DNA of 28,674 nt from Chloroflexota bacterium (GTDB lineage Bacteria; Chloroflexota; Dehalococcoidia; UBA3495), in the NCBI GenBank assembly GCA_022563275.1, contig JADFNR010000032.1, forward strand, positions 1 to 28,674, in the 5' to 3' direction. How positions within the stretch are numbered: position 1 is the stretch's first letter; every line of letters starts with the position of its first letter. The notes under the pieces were generated by a model that ran no database searches, had not been told where the DNA came from, and was given only the letters and a program-made list of their open reading frames with translations. Below are positions 15,686-24,141 of the stretch, piece after piece. A program made the position numbers and the translations under genes.

Positions 15686-16974
15686 CTTTGGCCGGCGCCT
15701 GCCGCGGACATGCCAGCGAGTGCCTCGTACGATCTAAGTTCGTTGGACCGCCCCAAGTTTTCAATATCGGTCAGTGTTTGTTCCAGACCACCGGGGTTGC
15801 AGGTCAGGACCGAGGCCCCAGCCTGCTCCAAAGACCTGGCGGAATCTTCACTGCTCTGCGGCTCGCCAAACCCCTCCAGCCGTACCACCACGGTTTCACC
15901 AGAACGGGCAAGCGCGCGGTTTAGGCTCTGGTGGCTCGGCCCGTCGTCGGCGGACACTATCACGAATAGGTTGGCGCCTGTTGGAAGGTTGGCCAGCCCT
16001 TGTCCCATGGCATCTCGTCCTGCTGGTTGCGCCACAGCCAGCAACTCAAGAAGGTCGGGCCAGGCGAGCGTGACGCCCTTCAGGTCGGCAAAGGAACCCG
16101 GTGCGGCGAAATTCGACCCAAGAAGGCGGCTTCCCCACACACACACGGGGACTTTGTTTTTCAGGGCATAGTCCGCCACTGAGACTACCAGTTTGATTGC
16201 GTATTCAAAATTGGTTTCCCGGCCATTTCCCCAGAGATCGCCGGAATCGAACATTATGTGGAGTGTCCGGTTGGTCTGGTCCTCGGTCTCTTTAACCATC
16301 AGCCGTCCGGCTCTGGCCGTATTTCGCCAATGCACCATCCGGCGAGAGTCGCCGTGAACGTAGGGTCTTGAACCAGCTAGCTCCATGGCGTTGCGGGATG
16401 CCCGGGCCGTGGCGGACCAACCATCCAGGCCATCAACCAGTATCAGCCGTTTCAACGGATAGACTCTCGGCAGGACCAAAAGCGGTTCTGGACCCGAAAG
16501 CGACCTCCGTTTGCGGAAAAACCCGAAGGGGACAGACGATTCTAATTTTACAGGCCCTAAGTGATGAAGCCCTCTCTGGTAGGCCTCCACGGTTGACTCC
16601 ACCGGCAGGGCCCCGGATCCAGGGAGGTGGGCAATAAAAAACCTTTGCTCAGCGCCGTTAGGCCCGGCTATGGGGGAATCGTACAAAACGGAGTGAAAGA
16701 ACCTGGGGTAGAACAATCGGTTCTTTAACGAGATGGTTATCTTTACCAAGTCCCCTTCGAAGAGCGGGCCGCCGGTCTTCTGGCTATTATTGGTGGTTGC
16801 GCTTCGACGCGCGCTGATAAATGCCACGCCTACCCAAGGCATGATCAAGGCCAATATCAGAGCGCCCCAGAAAATGGCGTCCACCAGATACAGCCAACCC
16901 ACCTGGGTCAACCGGGCGAGGAAATATATGGCGAAAGCGGCCAATAGGGCGCCAACCCCTTTACCTGTAATCAA
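15682..16974 (-). CDS. DUF58 membrane protein with vWA-like region
   Basis: The 430-residue protein has two N-terminal membrane helices (~8-25 and ~30-50). The DUF58 signature GSRPYVHGDSRRMVHWRNTA lies around residues 195-215, followed by TLHIMFDSGD, a von Willebrand A-like strand with a partly kept metal site. Such proteins are partners of MoxR ATPases and are thought to be remodelled by them in envelope processes. The start is a TTG at 16974, chosen because AAGGAG (complement of 16986-16991) lies 11 bases upstream and overlaps the stop of the small gene before it. The stop overlaps the next gene by four bases, so expression is coupled. Confidence 0.9.
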   Translation of the reverse strand: MITGKGVGALLAAFAIYFLARLTQVGWLYLVDAIFWGALILALIMPWVGVAFISARRSATTNNSQKTGGPLFEGDLVKITISLKNRLFYPRFFHSVLYDSPIAGPNGAEQRFFIAHLPGSGALPVESTVEAYQRGLHHLGPVKLESSVPFGFFRKRRSLSGPEPLLVLPRVYPLKRLILVDGLDGWSATARASRNAMELAGSRPYVHGDSRRMVHWRNTARAGRLMVKETEDQTNRTLHIMFDSGDLWGNGRETNFEYAIKLVVSVADYALKNKVPVCVWGSRLLGSNFAAPGSFADLKGVTLAWPDLLELLAVAQPAGRDAMGQGLANLPTGANLFVIVSADDGPSHQSLNRALARSGETVVVRLEGFGEPQSSEDSARSLEQAGASVLTCNPGGLEQTLTDIENLGRSNELRSYEALAGMSAAGAGQR

Positions 16975-16989
16975 TTCGCAGCCGGCTCC

Positions 16990-17145
16990 TTAGAAGCTGA
17001 TTAGGGGAAGAGAATTGAGGAGCGCCGAAACCGTGTTCGGCCCAGAAAGCAAGCCCTCGTTGGGCCTGGTTAAGATGTACACGGCAATGGCAAAGGCAAG
17101 AAAACCCCCGACTGAAATCGATCTGAAAGCCGTTGAGTTCAACAA
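16990..17145 (-). CDS. 51-residue single-helix membrane peptide between moxR and DUF58
   Basis: This TTG-started ORF encodes MLNSTAFRSISVGGFLAFAI and continues through AVYILTRPNEG to a TAA at 16990-16992. It has one membrane helix (residues ~12-25) and a short polar tail. AAGGAG (complement of 17153-17158) lies seven bases before the TTG and overlaps the moxR stop codon. Its own stop overlaps the ribosome binding site of DUF58. The tight packing in the same direction supports a real gene, and it fills what would otherwise be a 183-base gap. I recognise no family. It may be a small subunit of the MoxR-DUF58 complex. Confidence 0.6.
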   Translation of the reverse strand: MLNSTAFRSISVGGFLAFAIAVYILTRPNEGLLSGPNTVSALLNSLPLISF

Positions 17146-17157
17146 GTTTAATCTCCT

Positions 17158-18135
17158 TTAAAGGGGTACCGGCACGGATTGGAGCACCTCGAATATGGCC
17201 ATGGTCCCGCTGGAAAACTCAGCTTCGGGCCGGGTGATAATGCGATGCCCCCAGACGTAGGGGGCCAGTTCCTGAACGTCTTCCGGAATGGTGAAATCCC
17301 GCCCGGAGATGGCGGCCCAAGTCTGACAAGCCCGGATCAATGCAGCCGAACCCCGGGGACTGACACCCGCGATAATGTCGTCTTTGTCTCTGGTGGCTGA
17401 CGCCAGGTTAACAACGTATTCCTTGACGGGCCGTGACACTTCCACGCTAAGAGAGGTCTTTTGCATCTCGACAATCTCATCTGCCGTTGCCACCGGACCT
17501 GCCTTAGTGATACCGCGCTGAGATCTGTCGAGAATCTCGACCTCCTGCTCCAGGTTCGGGAGGCCCAAGCTCATTGAGATCATGAACCGGTCAAGCTGGG
17601 AATTGGGCAGCGGATAGGTGCCGTGGGCCTCTACCAGATTCTGAGTGGCCACGATCAGAAACGGCTGGGGCAGCGGCCATTGTTTGCCATCAGCCGTTAC
17701 CTGGCCCTCCCCCATGGCTTCTAGGAGGGCTCCTTGGGTGCGGGGCCCGGCCCGGTTCAGCTCATCGGCGACAACCACGTTGGCAAACACGGGACCCGGG
17801 ATAAACTCGAAGGTCTGGCTCTGCATGTCGAATACCGAAGTGCCGGTGATGTCGGTTGGCAGCAGGTCCGATGTGAACTGGATGCGGGAGAACTTGCCAT
17901 CGATTGAATCAGCGATGGTTTTGGCTAAGAGAGTCTTGCCCACGCCGGGAAGGTCCTCGAGAAGGACGTGTCCTTGGGCGAACAGCCCTAGGATCGCCAG
18001 GTGTATATTTTTCTGCGATGTAACCACCACGCTGGCCACGTTGTCGGCGATATCGTTGAAACGGCGTTGAAAACCTTCAATATCGTGGTATCCATTGGAC
18101 TGTGCTTGGGCTCGCTCTTTTAATTTCATATTCAT
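17158..18135 (-). CDS. MoxR-family AAA+ ATPase
   Basis: The 325-residue protein has Walker A EDLPGVGKT ending near residue 68, Walker B VVVADELNRAGPRTQGALLE at ~122, and sensor 1 VATQN, followed by the C-terminal lid. MoxR ATPases act as chaperones that mature or insert metals and cofactors into partner complexes, typically with DUF58/vWA proteins, as here. AAGGA about ten bases upstream supports the ATG at 18135; an ATG two codons later is also possible. It is the first enzyme of the compact set MoxR, small membrane peptide, DUF58, transglutaminase-like protein. Confidence 0.93.
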   Translation of the reverse strand: MNMKLKERAQAQSNGYHDIEGFQRRFNDIADNVASVVVTSQKNIHLAILGLFAQGHVLLEDLPGVGKTLLAKTIADSIDGKFSRIQFTSDLLPTDITGTSVFDMQSQTFEFIPGPVFANVVVADELNRAGPRTQGALLEAMGEGQVTADGKQWPLPQPFLIVATQNLVEAHGTYPLPNSQLDRFMISMSLGLPNLEQEVEILDRSQRGITKAGPVATADEIVEMQKTSLSVEVSRPVKEYVVNLASATRDKDDIIAGVSPRGSAALIRACQTWAAISGRDFTIPEDVQELAPYVWGHRIITRPEAEFSSGTMAIFEVLQSVPVPL

Positions 18136-18227
18136 ATTGGTGTTCCTTGCCGCTTGGTGCGGGCCGTGGCCGCGCTGGGCGCTCTTTAATTAAATTGGAA
18201 TGTTAGCGACTGGGCCGATCGGCCCGT

Positions 18228-18464
18228 TTAGGCGCCCGAGTAACTGTGTCTGCCCCCGTGGGACATGCGCCTCCGGACCCCGGACTCGGACTGGGCCACC
18301 GTCGGGACGGGGACTGGCTCCAGGCTGATTTGTGAAGGGTCTACCTTGGCGCCTGTAATGTCTTTGCACATCCCGCACTGCATACAGGTAATAAAAGCGC
18401 CGTATTGGTCTCGCTCCGCTATCAGGTCTCCATTACAGCGAGGGCATCGCTTGAACCAGAACAT
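18228..18464 (-). CDS. Small zinc-ribbon protein
   Basis: The 78-residue protein has two Cys pairs, CPRC (7, 10) and CMQC (27, 30), with Cys33 nearby. This is a rubredoxin-like zinc ribbon of the kind that opens with a knuckle and a hydrophobic MFWFK start. The second half is disordered and rich in Ser, Pro and His. A perfect ribosome binding site AGGAGG lies about six bases before the ATG at 18464. It is 93 bases ahead of moxR on the same strand. The function is unknown; such ribbons bind protein or nucleic acid. The palindrome GGGCCGATCGGCCC (18212-18225) follows the stop, without a T-run. Confidence 0.8.
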   Translation of the reverse strand: MFWFKRCPRCNGDLIAERDQYGAFITCMQCGMCKDITGAKVDPSQISLEPVPVPTVAQSESGVRRRMSHGGRHSYSGA

Positions 18465-18800
18465 CCTAGCCTCCTAATCACTTACGGGCCTCCTACTCGC
18501 AGCCTCCGCCAGGTTGAAACCTTGCCGGGTAAACCTGACATTGACCCTTGGTGGGCAGTGGCCCACGACCGCCTTTTTGACGCCTGGGATTTGGTCTAGC
18601 CGGCCTTGCCCGTTGGGCTCGGCCTAAAAAAAGATGATTGCTTTGGGCTATTCAGCTTGGCAGTACCGGTTGGCCCGGACTACGCAATCTCCAACCGCCT
18701 CACCCGCGTTTGGGCGGGCCGCTGTCGATGGCTCAAACTGATGGCTGTTCGACCAAATTTGGCCCCAAATTGGGAATCGGGACGCTAAGAGTCGTGACTA
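18465..18800. other. 336-bp intergenic region, no gene found
   Basis: No ORF here has a convincing start or composition on either strand. There is a small hairpin (GTGGGC/GCCCAC, 18551-18566). An interrupted GC-rich inverted repeat lies near 18602-18624, next to an A-run that sits on the wrong side for a terminator of the gene ending at 18801. The promoter of the zinc-ribbon gene should lie here, but I cannot place it with confidence. Confidence 0.5.
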
Positions 18801-19742
18801 TTAAGATTTGTTTGTGGTGATCTTTTTGCGCTTGGTAGTCCTCTTTAGATTGGCCGGCCTTCTCTCTTCGGCTACGGCCGCGTCAACCGCTTTTGAGGCG
18901 GCTTCCTGCATATTCCGGAGTTCCATCAAAGAGACCGTGGCGCTGGTTAATCCATCGGCGGCCTCGGTTAATGGCTCAACAGTATTTGCTTCCCGGGCGA
19001 CCGCCGCCGCCCGGTCGATCTGGTCCTGATGCCCCGTTGGGTCCTGCTCAGGGTTCGTAACGTTGTCCTTGACCGCCGGCGTGGGTGCCGGCGTGGGTGG
19101 TTGTGTCTGATTCGCCGGTCCGGACTTCAACAAGGCCGAGGTCCGGGCGAAACTCAGCCGGTTCCTGGCCTGGTTCAGGGTCTCTTGAGACGCCGCTTGG
19201 AACTTGGCTGCTTCGGCATAGATCTTCTGGGCTTCCAGCTCTTCCAGAGCTGCAGCCCGCATCACCTGGGCTTGCGCCAGCATCTTTTCCGATTCGATGG
19301 ACGCCCGGTTCTTCATCTCCGAACACTCCCGTTCAGCGGAGGCGCGGGCGCGCTCGATCTGTTCCGAGGACTGGCGCTTGGCGTCCTCAATCAATGATTC
19401 CCGGTACTCCTCGGCTTCCAGGCGGATCGCGGCGGCGCGTTCCCGCTCTTCGTGGGCTTCCACGTGCTTTCGGTCGGCTTCTCCTTCCAGATACCGGGCC
19501 TTCTCCAAGGTGCGCTCGGTGTCGGCGATCAACTCTCCGCACACCGTTTTTGCCGCTTCGAGTATCTCGTTGGCGATGTTCTGGCGCGAGGATTCGGCTG
19601 CGCTCTTCGTATGCTTCGATGCCGTCAATGGCTCATCGCGGTTTGTCCGCTCAGGCCCCGATTGTTCCCAAGGATCTATAGCCGCGGCTTGAGGGCCGGA
19701 CCCATTGGTCGATTTACCTTTTTTCACGCTCGCAGACGTCAA
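18801..19742 (-). CDS. Coiled-coil protein (DivIVA-like helix composition)
   Basis: The reading frame is open from a GTG at 19844. I prefer TTG 19742 because AGGGAGG lies about five bases upstream, while the GTG has no ribosome binding site and its extra 34 residues are Cys-rich and unlike the rest. This gives about 313 residues. Roughly residues 60-215 form a long Ala/Glu/Arg-rich coiled coil (ETERTLEKARY-like heptads, EAEEYRESLIEDAKR, ASAERECSEMKNRASIESEK). A Pro/Gln linker follows, then a second helix and a very basic tail (RTTKRKKITTNKS). This resembles DivIVA/SepIVA-type or ATP-synthase-b-type stalk helices by composition only. It is cytoplasmic, with no membrane segment. It could head the - strand operon, though the 336-base gap leaves that open. 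Confidence 0.7.
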   Translation of the reverse strand: MTSASVKKGKSTNGSGPQAAAIDPWEQSGPERTNRDEPLTASKHTKSAAESSRQNIANEILEAAKTVCGELIADTERTLEKARYLEGEADRKHVEAHEERERAAAIRLEAEEYRESLIEDAKRQSSEQIERARASAERECSEMKNRASIESEKMLAQAQVMRAAALEELEAQKIYAEAAKFQAASQETLNQARNRLSFARTSALLKSGPANQTQPPTPAPTPAVKDNVTNPEQDPTGHQDQIDRAAAVAREANTVEPLTEAADGLTSATVSLMELRNMQEAASKAVDAAVAEERRPANLKRTTKRKKITTNKS

Positions 19743-20261
19743 TGCTCCCTCCCTTTGGGCTAACCTCAACGTGGTCTGGCACAGCAAGTTCAATAATCCA
19801 TTTTGCCGATGACAGGCGTAAAACTGAAGTTCTATGCGGTCCACATCAGCCGGAGCGGCGGGGTCTTATTTGGGTACCGGACAGAGCTTTACGTGGACCT
19901 ATGAGTCCGAAGCGATGGACCCGCTGGGCCAAACGATCAGACCGTCCGAAGGACCGCCCGGAAGACTGATACGGGGATAGCCGGGAAATTCAGGAAGATT
20001 AATGAAGAGATTGCTTGATAAGATCCCAGAGATACGGCCCTGGAACTAACAACGGATCGCCGGGGGTGGCTGCGCTCCCAAGAATCGTTGAGAACTAACT
20101 TGGGGCCATCGATTAAATGCAGGAGCCGAGGAGCACCGCAAGTATCAGGCGAGGCGGTTGACGGTTAATTACAACCACGGCACGAGAAACTTTACATTGC
20201 TTTTAAACCGCATATATGGTTAAAAATAATAGGGAAGTGTCGTTCATTCTAAAGCGAAGAT
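19743..20261. other. Divergent intergenic region with a possible + strand promoter
   Basis: No convincing gene apart from the unlikely N-terminal extension of the coiled-coil frame (19743-19844). Close to its right end, TTGCTT at about 20197 and a TTAAAAATAAT block at about 20220 are spaced like a sigma-70 promoter for the small gene at 20262. This is weak evidence. No RNA gene is recognised. Confidence 0.35.
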
Positions 20262-20450
20262 ATGAAAACTCGAGTACTTTCGATAATTTCCATCGGGATA
20301 ACGATCGGCTTTCTGCTGGGGTTGGGAGTTGTGGCCCTCTTGCGTTCGGTGTTAGACGGTGAATCCCCTGAACTGGAAGTGGCTTTCACATCGATGGTCG
20401 TCATGATGGGGGGAGGGCTGATCTTCTACGTCGTCAAGACTTTCCGCTAG
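20262..20450 (+). CDS. Small two-helix membrane protein
   Basis: The 62-residue protein begins MKTRVLSIISIGITIGFLLG. The first membrane helix is at ~6-28, an acidic loop (DGESPELE) follows, and the second helix is at ~42-59 (MVVMMGGGLIFYVV). The ribosome binding site is poor (GCGAAG). Hydrophobic composition and an AT-rich upstream region support a real gene, but I recognise no family. It stands alone between divergent and convergent - strand genes. Confidence 0.5.
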   Translation: MKTRVLSIISIGITIGFLLGLGVVALLRSVLDGESPELEVAFTSMVVMMGGGLIFYVVKTFR

Positions 20451-20684
20451 GTTCAATTCTTCAGAGTTGCCCAGACCCGCAGATCCGTACTCCCCTTTTT
20501 CCTGCCGAGCCGGTATCTTCCCCTGGGCCAATATGGTAAGTACTAAGTGATGACCGTTCCACCGGCATGTTCGTTGCATGCAAATGGGACCGGAGACGGG
20601 CACATTAGCCTGGAATATCTCTGCCTGGCCGCAACCGGAAATTGGGGGTGGGAGGATCTAAATTAGGAGAGATATACGGGGAAC

Positions 20685-20720
20685 AAAAAAATTGCCGGCG
20701 ATTAATACGCCGGCAATTTT
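20685..20720 (-). terminator. Rho-independent terminator of the HTH regulator gene
   Basis: The perfect 10-base stem ATTGCCGGCG/CGCCGGCAAT (20691-20700 with 20708-20717) is followed, on the - strand, by seven or more T residues (the A-run at 20685-20691). It lies 30 bases after the stop of the XRE-type gene. Four T residues on the + side could make it weakly bidirectional. Confidence 0.9.
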
Positions 20721-20749
20721 GGCCAAAGGGTGGTTGGGCTGGGAGCCGT

Positions 20750-21160
20750 TTAACTCTTGGTGGCCTTGAGCCCATCCAAAATATCCTCCACAACTTTTTC
20801 GATTAGCGGCAGATAGCTGGCGGGGGCGTCGGCGATCTTACGGTACACCCGCCTGGCGGCGGCAGATCCGCCCCTCCGGCCATAGGTGCCGGCAGTCTCC
20901 GATACCCGCCCAGAAGCCTCTCCACCGTTCTCCTGTTCCAAGTCCCCTTCCTCTAAGGTGAGGAACCAGCGGATGGGTTTGTCGTAGAGTTCGCAGAGCT
21001 TATCTAGTAAGTGGTCCGGAACGGCGCGTTGGGACCGTTCCCACCTGTGGACCGTCATCCAAGACACGCCGATGCGCTCGGCTACTGCCTCCTGGCTCAG
21101 TCCTGTTCCATTGCGGGCCCGGCGAAGGCGGCCACCGAGTCCCGGGATACTAATTCTCAT
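20750..21160 (-). CDS. XRE-family helix-turn-helix transcriptional regulator
   Basis: The 136-residue protein has an N-terminal Cro/C1-type HTH at residues ~8-62 (GRLRRARNGTGLSQEAVAER, IGVSWMTVHRWERSQRAVP), with the family pattern of a Gln in the second helix and WER in the recognition region. The C-terminal half has a Gly/Arg-rich linker and a helix (LPLIEKVVEDILDGL) likely used for dimerisation. The ATG at 21160 has no strong ribosome binding site. It is monocistronic, with its own terminator. The target is unknown; it could act on its own 480-base upstream region, which it shares with the isomerase gene. Confidence 0.88.
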   Translation of the reverse strand: MRISIPGLGGRLRRARNGTGLSQEAVAERIGVSWMTVHRWERSQRAVPDHLLDKLCELYDKPIRWFLTLEEGDLEQENGGEASGRVSETAGTYGRRGGSAAARRVYRKIADAPASYLPLIEKVVEDILDGLKATKS

Positions 21161-21641
21161 ATTAAGCCCCGTTTTCCTTTCCCTGCTTACTCAATTTCGA
21201 TTGTCGCAAAGCTTTGATTTTGCTCCCATGCCCACACTGGTAAGCAGCAAGAGTCGATGATGTAAATAGATTGGTTTTCGCCGCGACACGGGAAGCATTG
21301 TATGAATATCGTAAGAATCCAATCCATACCTGAAACGGTAATCTAAAGAGGCTTATGGTTCAGGCTGGCCTGATTCCCTTTGATCAATATGGAGCCAGTG
21401 ACCCGTTTCCAAGCTTTATTTTTATGGGGTAATTGTATCCTCGTTCCCGGAAACTGAGCGGGTAATTGGCGTATAGTTCCGTATCAATCCCGTATGTATA
21501 TGAAGGTTCCGCTGATTGAGGTTTGCAAATGCCGAGATTACACTCAGGCCACTGGAAGTATGTTGTTGGGTGGCGGAATGTGTAATGCGGATTTGGTTAG
21601 TGCTCCAAATTTGACGGGGTGACGGGGATGGCGGTGACGCG
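21161..21641. other. 481-bp divergent intergenic region
   Basis: This separates the - strand XRE regulator from the + strand isomerase and is visibly more AT-rich than its neighbours. CAAAGCTTTG (21207-21216) is a perfect palindrome about 50 bases upstream of the regulator start and could be an operator, though this is speculative. I find no credible ORF, RNA gene or clear sigma-70 promoter. Confidence 0.4.
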
Positions 21642-22727
21642 ATGATTGACTTGGATAATCGATCTACTTACGAGAGATTGGATCCTTCTGGTCTGCGCCA
21701 GCGGCTTCAGGGACTGCCCACCCAGTGCGACCGGGCATGGCACGAAGCGAAGCGGACCAAGTTCCCGGAAGATTGGCGGCAATGCACAGAAGTGATAATT
21801 GCCGGAATGGGTGGCTCGGCGATCGCGGGGAATTTGGCTGCTGATCTGGCTGGCCCTTCCTCAGGCACACCCATCAGGGTGGTCCGGGATTTTCATATTC
21901 CAGGAATCGCCACGAATCGAGTAACCAAGCGCGGGCCACTGGTAGTTGTATGCAGTTTCTCTGGGGAGACCGAAGAAACCCTTTCCATGTTCGATCACGC
22001 CCGGTCAGCCGGCGCCGCCGTGGCCGCCATCGCCGGAGGCGGCACGTTGGGCCGGAGGGCAGCCGAAGCAGGTATCCCACTGATGACGGTTGATGCTCCG
22101 GGCGAGCCGCGGAGCGCGGTGGGATATAATTTGATGCTGCTGGCATCCTTGTTGGACCGCATTGGAGTGTTAAGTATCTCGGACCGGGAGGTGGCGGAAG
22201 CAGTGGAAACCGCCGAATCCCTGGTGTCCCAGGTCGGGATTGAAGTGCCGGCGGAAGACAACCCGGCGAAGTTACTGGCGAGAGACCTGGTTGGCCGCCT
22301 GACCCTGGTTTACGGCGGCGGCAATCTCTCCGGGATGGGCCTTCGCTGGAAGTCGCAGATCAATGAGAATGGCAAGTCTTGGGCCTTCACCGAGTCGCTT
22401 CCGGAGATATTCCACAATTCAGTGGAAAGTTTCTCCAGCGCCCCGGAGATAAGACAGCGCACGACAGCGCTTCTATTAAAACCGTACCAAATAACCGCCG
22501 AGCTTGAACGCAGATATACCGTGCTCGGCGAGATTTTGGACCGCTCTGGCATTGAGAACCGTGTGTTCACGGGAGTTTCTGGGGGGCCCCTGGCCCAATC
22601 GTTGTCGATGATTGTTCTGGGCGATCACGTCAGTTATTACATGGGGTTGTTGAACGGCATAAACCCGTCTGGGACCCCCGGCATCGATCTTTCCAAAGCG
22701 CGGTTGTCCATTTCAGACTCCAGCTGA
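21642..22727 (+). CDS. Bifunctional phosphoglucose/phosphomannose isomerase
   Basis: The 361-residue SIS-fold enzyme interconverts glucose-6-phosphate or mannose-6-phosphate with fructose-6-phosphate in the cytosol. The first SIS domain shows GMGGSAIAGNLAADL near residue 54 and CSFSGETEETLSM near 105. The second domain shows LVYGGGNLSGMGLRWKSQIN, then SLPEIFHNSVESF with the conserved Glu and His of this family, and ends in a QSLSMIVLGDHVSYYMGLLN segment. The length fits the archaeal and Chloroflexota type of PGI/PMI rather than the larger classical PGI. The ATG start has no good ribosome binding site. It is likely monocistronic. Confidence 0.92.
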   Translation: MIDLDNRSTYERLDPSGLRQRLQGLPTQCDRAWHEAKRTKFPEDWRQCTEVIIAGMGGSAIAGNLAADLAGPSSGTPIRVVRDFHIPGIATNRVTKRGPLVVVCSFSGETEETLSMFDHARSAGAAVAAIAGGGTLGRRAAEAGIPLMTVDAPGEPRSAVGYNLMLLASLLDRIGVLSISDREVAEAVETAESLVSQVGIEVPAEDNPAKLLARDLVGRLTLVYGGGNLSGMGLRWKSQINENGKSWAFTESLPEIFHNSVESFSSAPEIRQRTTALLLKPYQITAELERRYTVLGEILDRSGIENRVFTGVSGGPLAQSLSMIVLGDHVSYYMGLLNGINPSGTPGIDLSKARLSISDSS

Positions 22728-22833
22728 TTGGCCGTTGCGGGCGTTACACGCAACCAGGCGTGTTGACATCGTGTACGCGGTGGGCCAGAATCCCGGTTAA
22801 GCAACTAGCCCAGGTCCAAAAGGAGTTAGACCA

Positions 22834-24114
22834 ATGTTGAAAGTCGGTCATGTCGTGGTCCGCCCCGGAAGAAAGGCCGGGATGGATACCGTGGAGATAC
22901 CGGTCCCCGAGGAACTGGAAACGGTTCCGGGTATTCCAATGGTGAGTAAAGACATTGATTTCTACAGCAGGGAGTACCCCCTGATTCGGCAGCAAGTTGA
23001 GCACGCCGCCGATACAGAATGGGCCCCCAGCGTCGGCACCCCGGCCATGCAAACCTATCACCATCAGCATCAAGCGGTGATGGAGGAGTTCTATCCCAGC
23101 ATGAACCGCACCGGCGACTTGAATCCCACCGGCGCTCCCTCCGGGGCGGACGTCACCCAACTGATCCGCGACAAAGCCGTGGAGATGGGGTACTTGGACG
23201 TCGGTTTCACCGACCACGATCTGCGGTTCGTCTACCAGGACCGGAAAGACCACGTCAAGTATCCCAACGCGGTCTGCCTGGCGTTGGAGCAAGACTTTGA
23301 AGAGACTCAGACCGCGCCCAGCATGGCGGCGGAGCACGGCCACTACGGGACCTACGAGGTCCAAGCGCCCATGGGCCTGCGCATGGTTGATTTCATCCTG
23401 TCTTTGGGTTACCACGCACAACTGCACGGCCCCAGCAATCACAGCGCGGCGACCATACCCATGTTTGTCGCCGCGGGTTTGGGCCAATTGGGAGCCAACG
23501 GGCAACTGCTCACCCCCCACGCCGGCGCAAGGTGCCGCCTTCAGATCATCACCACCGATGCCCCGGTGACTTTCGACCAGCCCGTCGACTACGGGTTTCA
23601 CGCCTTCTGTCAGGTCTGCCAGGTCTGCGTCAACCGCTGCCCCGGCCGCGCCCTGATGCGCGAGAAGATCTGGTGGCGGGGGGTTGAAAAGAACAAGCTC
23701 ATTTACAAGCGTTGCCGGCCGGTCATGTCCCGGTACGAAGGCTGCGCCATCTGCATGAAGGTTTGCCCCATCAACAAGTACGGGGCCAAGGCCGTCATGG
23801 AGCACTACATCGAGACCGGCCAAGTGCTGGGCAAGGGCACCCACGACCTGGAAGGCTACACCCTGCACGAGGAGAGCACGGGCAAATACGCCACCGGCTA
23901 CTTCGGTCCCGGCGAACTGCCGACTTTCGACGCCGATTTCTTCAAGATTCCCTCGGGAACCAGGGAAGCCGCCGCGCTCGACGATCTCATCGAGTACATC
24001 GAGAGCAAGAATGACGGTCTGGACAAGGACAAGGACGACGAAGCGTTGTTCAACTTCCGTGACCGGCTGCGCAAGATTCGCCACGGCGAGGTCAGCGACA
24101 GCACCATGTTCTAG
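22834..24114 (+). CDS. Reductive-dehalogenase-like double 4Fe-4S protein (soluble)
   Basis: The 426-residue protein has two ferredoxin-type cluster motifs near its C-terminal third. The first is FCQVCQVCVNRCP (Cys259, 262, 265, 269), the second Cys294 with CAICMKVCP (304, 307, 311). This C-x2-C-x2-C-x3-CP plus C-x9-C-x2-C-x3-CP layout is that of RdhA corrinoid enzymes and of the related epoxyqueuosine reductase QueG. The region before it (AAGLGQLGANGQLLTPHAGA) fits the corrinoid-binding domain. No twin-arginine signal and no rdhB partner are seen, so it is probably cytoplasmic and not a respiratory dehalogenase. Its substrate cannot be read from sequence. AGGAG eight bases before ATG 22834 supports the start, and a strong terminator follows. 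Confidence 0.82.
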   Translation: MLKVGHVVVRPGRKAGMDTVEIPVPEELETVPGIPMVSKDIDFYSREYPLIRQQVEHAADTEWAPSVGTPAMQTYHHQHQAVMEEFYPSMNRTGDLNPTGAPSGADVTQLIRDKAVEMGYLDVGFTDHDLRFVYQDRKDHVKYPNAVCLALEQDFEETQTAPSMAAEHGHYGTYEVQAPMGLRMVDFILSLGYHAQLHGPSNHSAATIPMFVAAGLGQLGANGQLLTPHAGARCRLQIITTDAPVTFDQPVDYGFHAFCQVCQVCVNRCPGRALMREKIWWRGVEKNKLIYKRCRPVMSRYEGCAICMKVCPINKYGAKAVMEHYIETGQVLGKGTHDLEGYTLHEESTGKYATGYFGPGELPTFDADFFKIPSGTREAAALDDLIEYIESKNDGLDKDKDDEALFNFRDRLRKIRHGEVSDSTMF

Positions 24115-24141
24115 GCCGTACGGCCGATACTCGTTCGACCG

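Noticed and set aside
18212..18225. Perfect palindrome GGGCCGATCGGCCC after the zinc-ribbon gene as a terminator or operator
   Set aside because: No T-run follows on either strand, and such GC-rich palindromes arise easily here; left as a remark only.
18602..18631. GC-rich interrupted inverted repeat next to AAAAAAA as a terminator for the coiled-coil gene
   Set aside because: The A-run lies on the side reached before the hairpin by - strand transcription, so no U-tract would follow the stem.
19845..20261. Search for a tRNA or small RNA in the intergenic stretch
   Set aside because: I could not fold a cloverleaf or find a terminator-ended hairpin unit; only weak promoter-like boxes near its right end.
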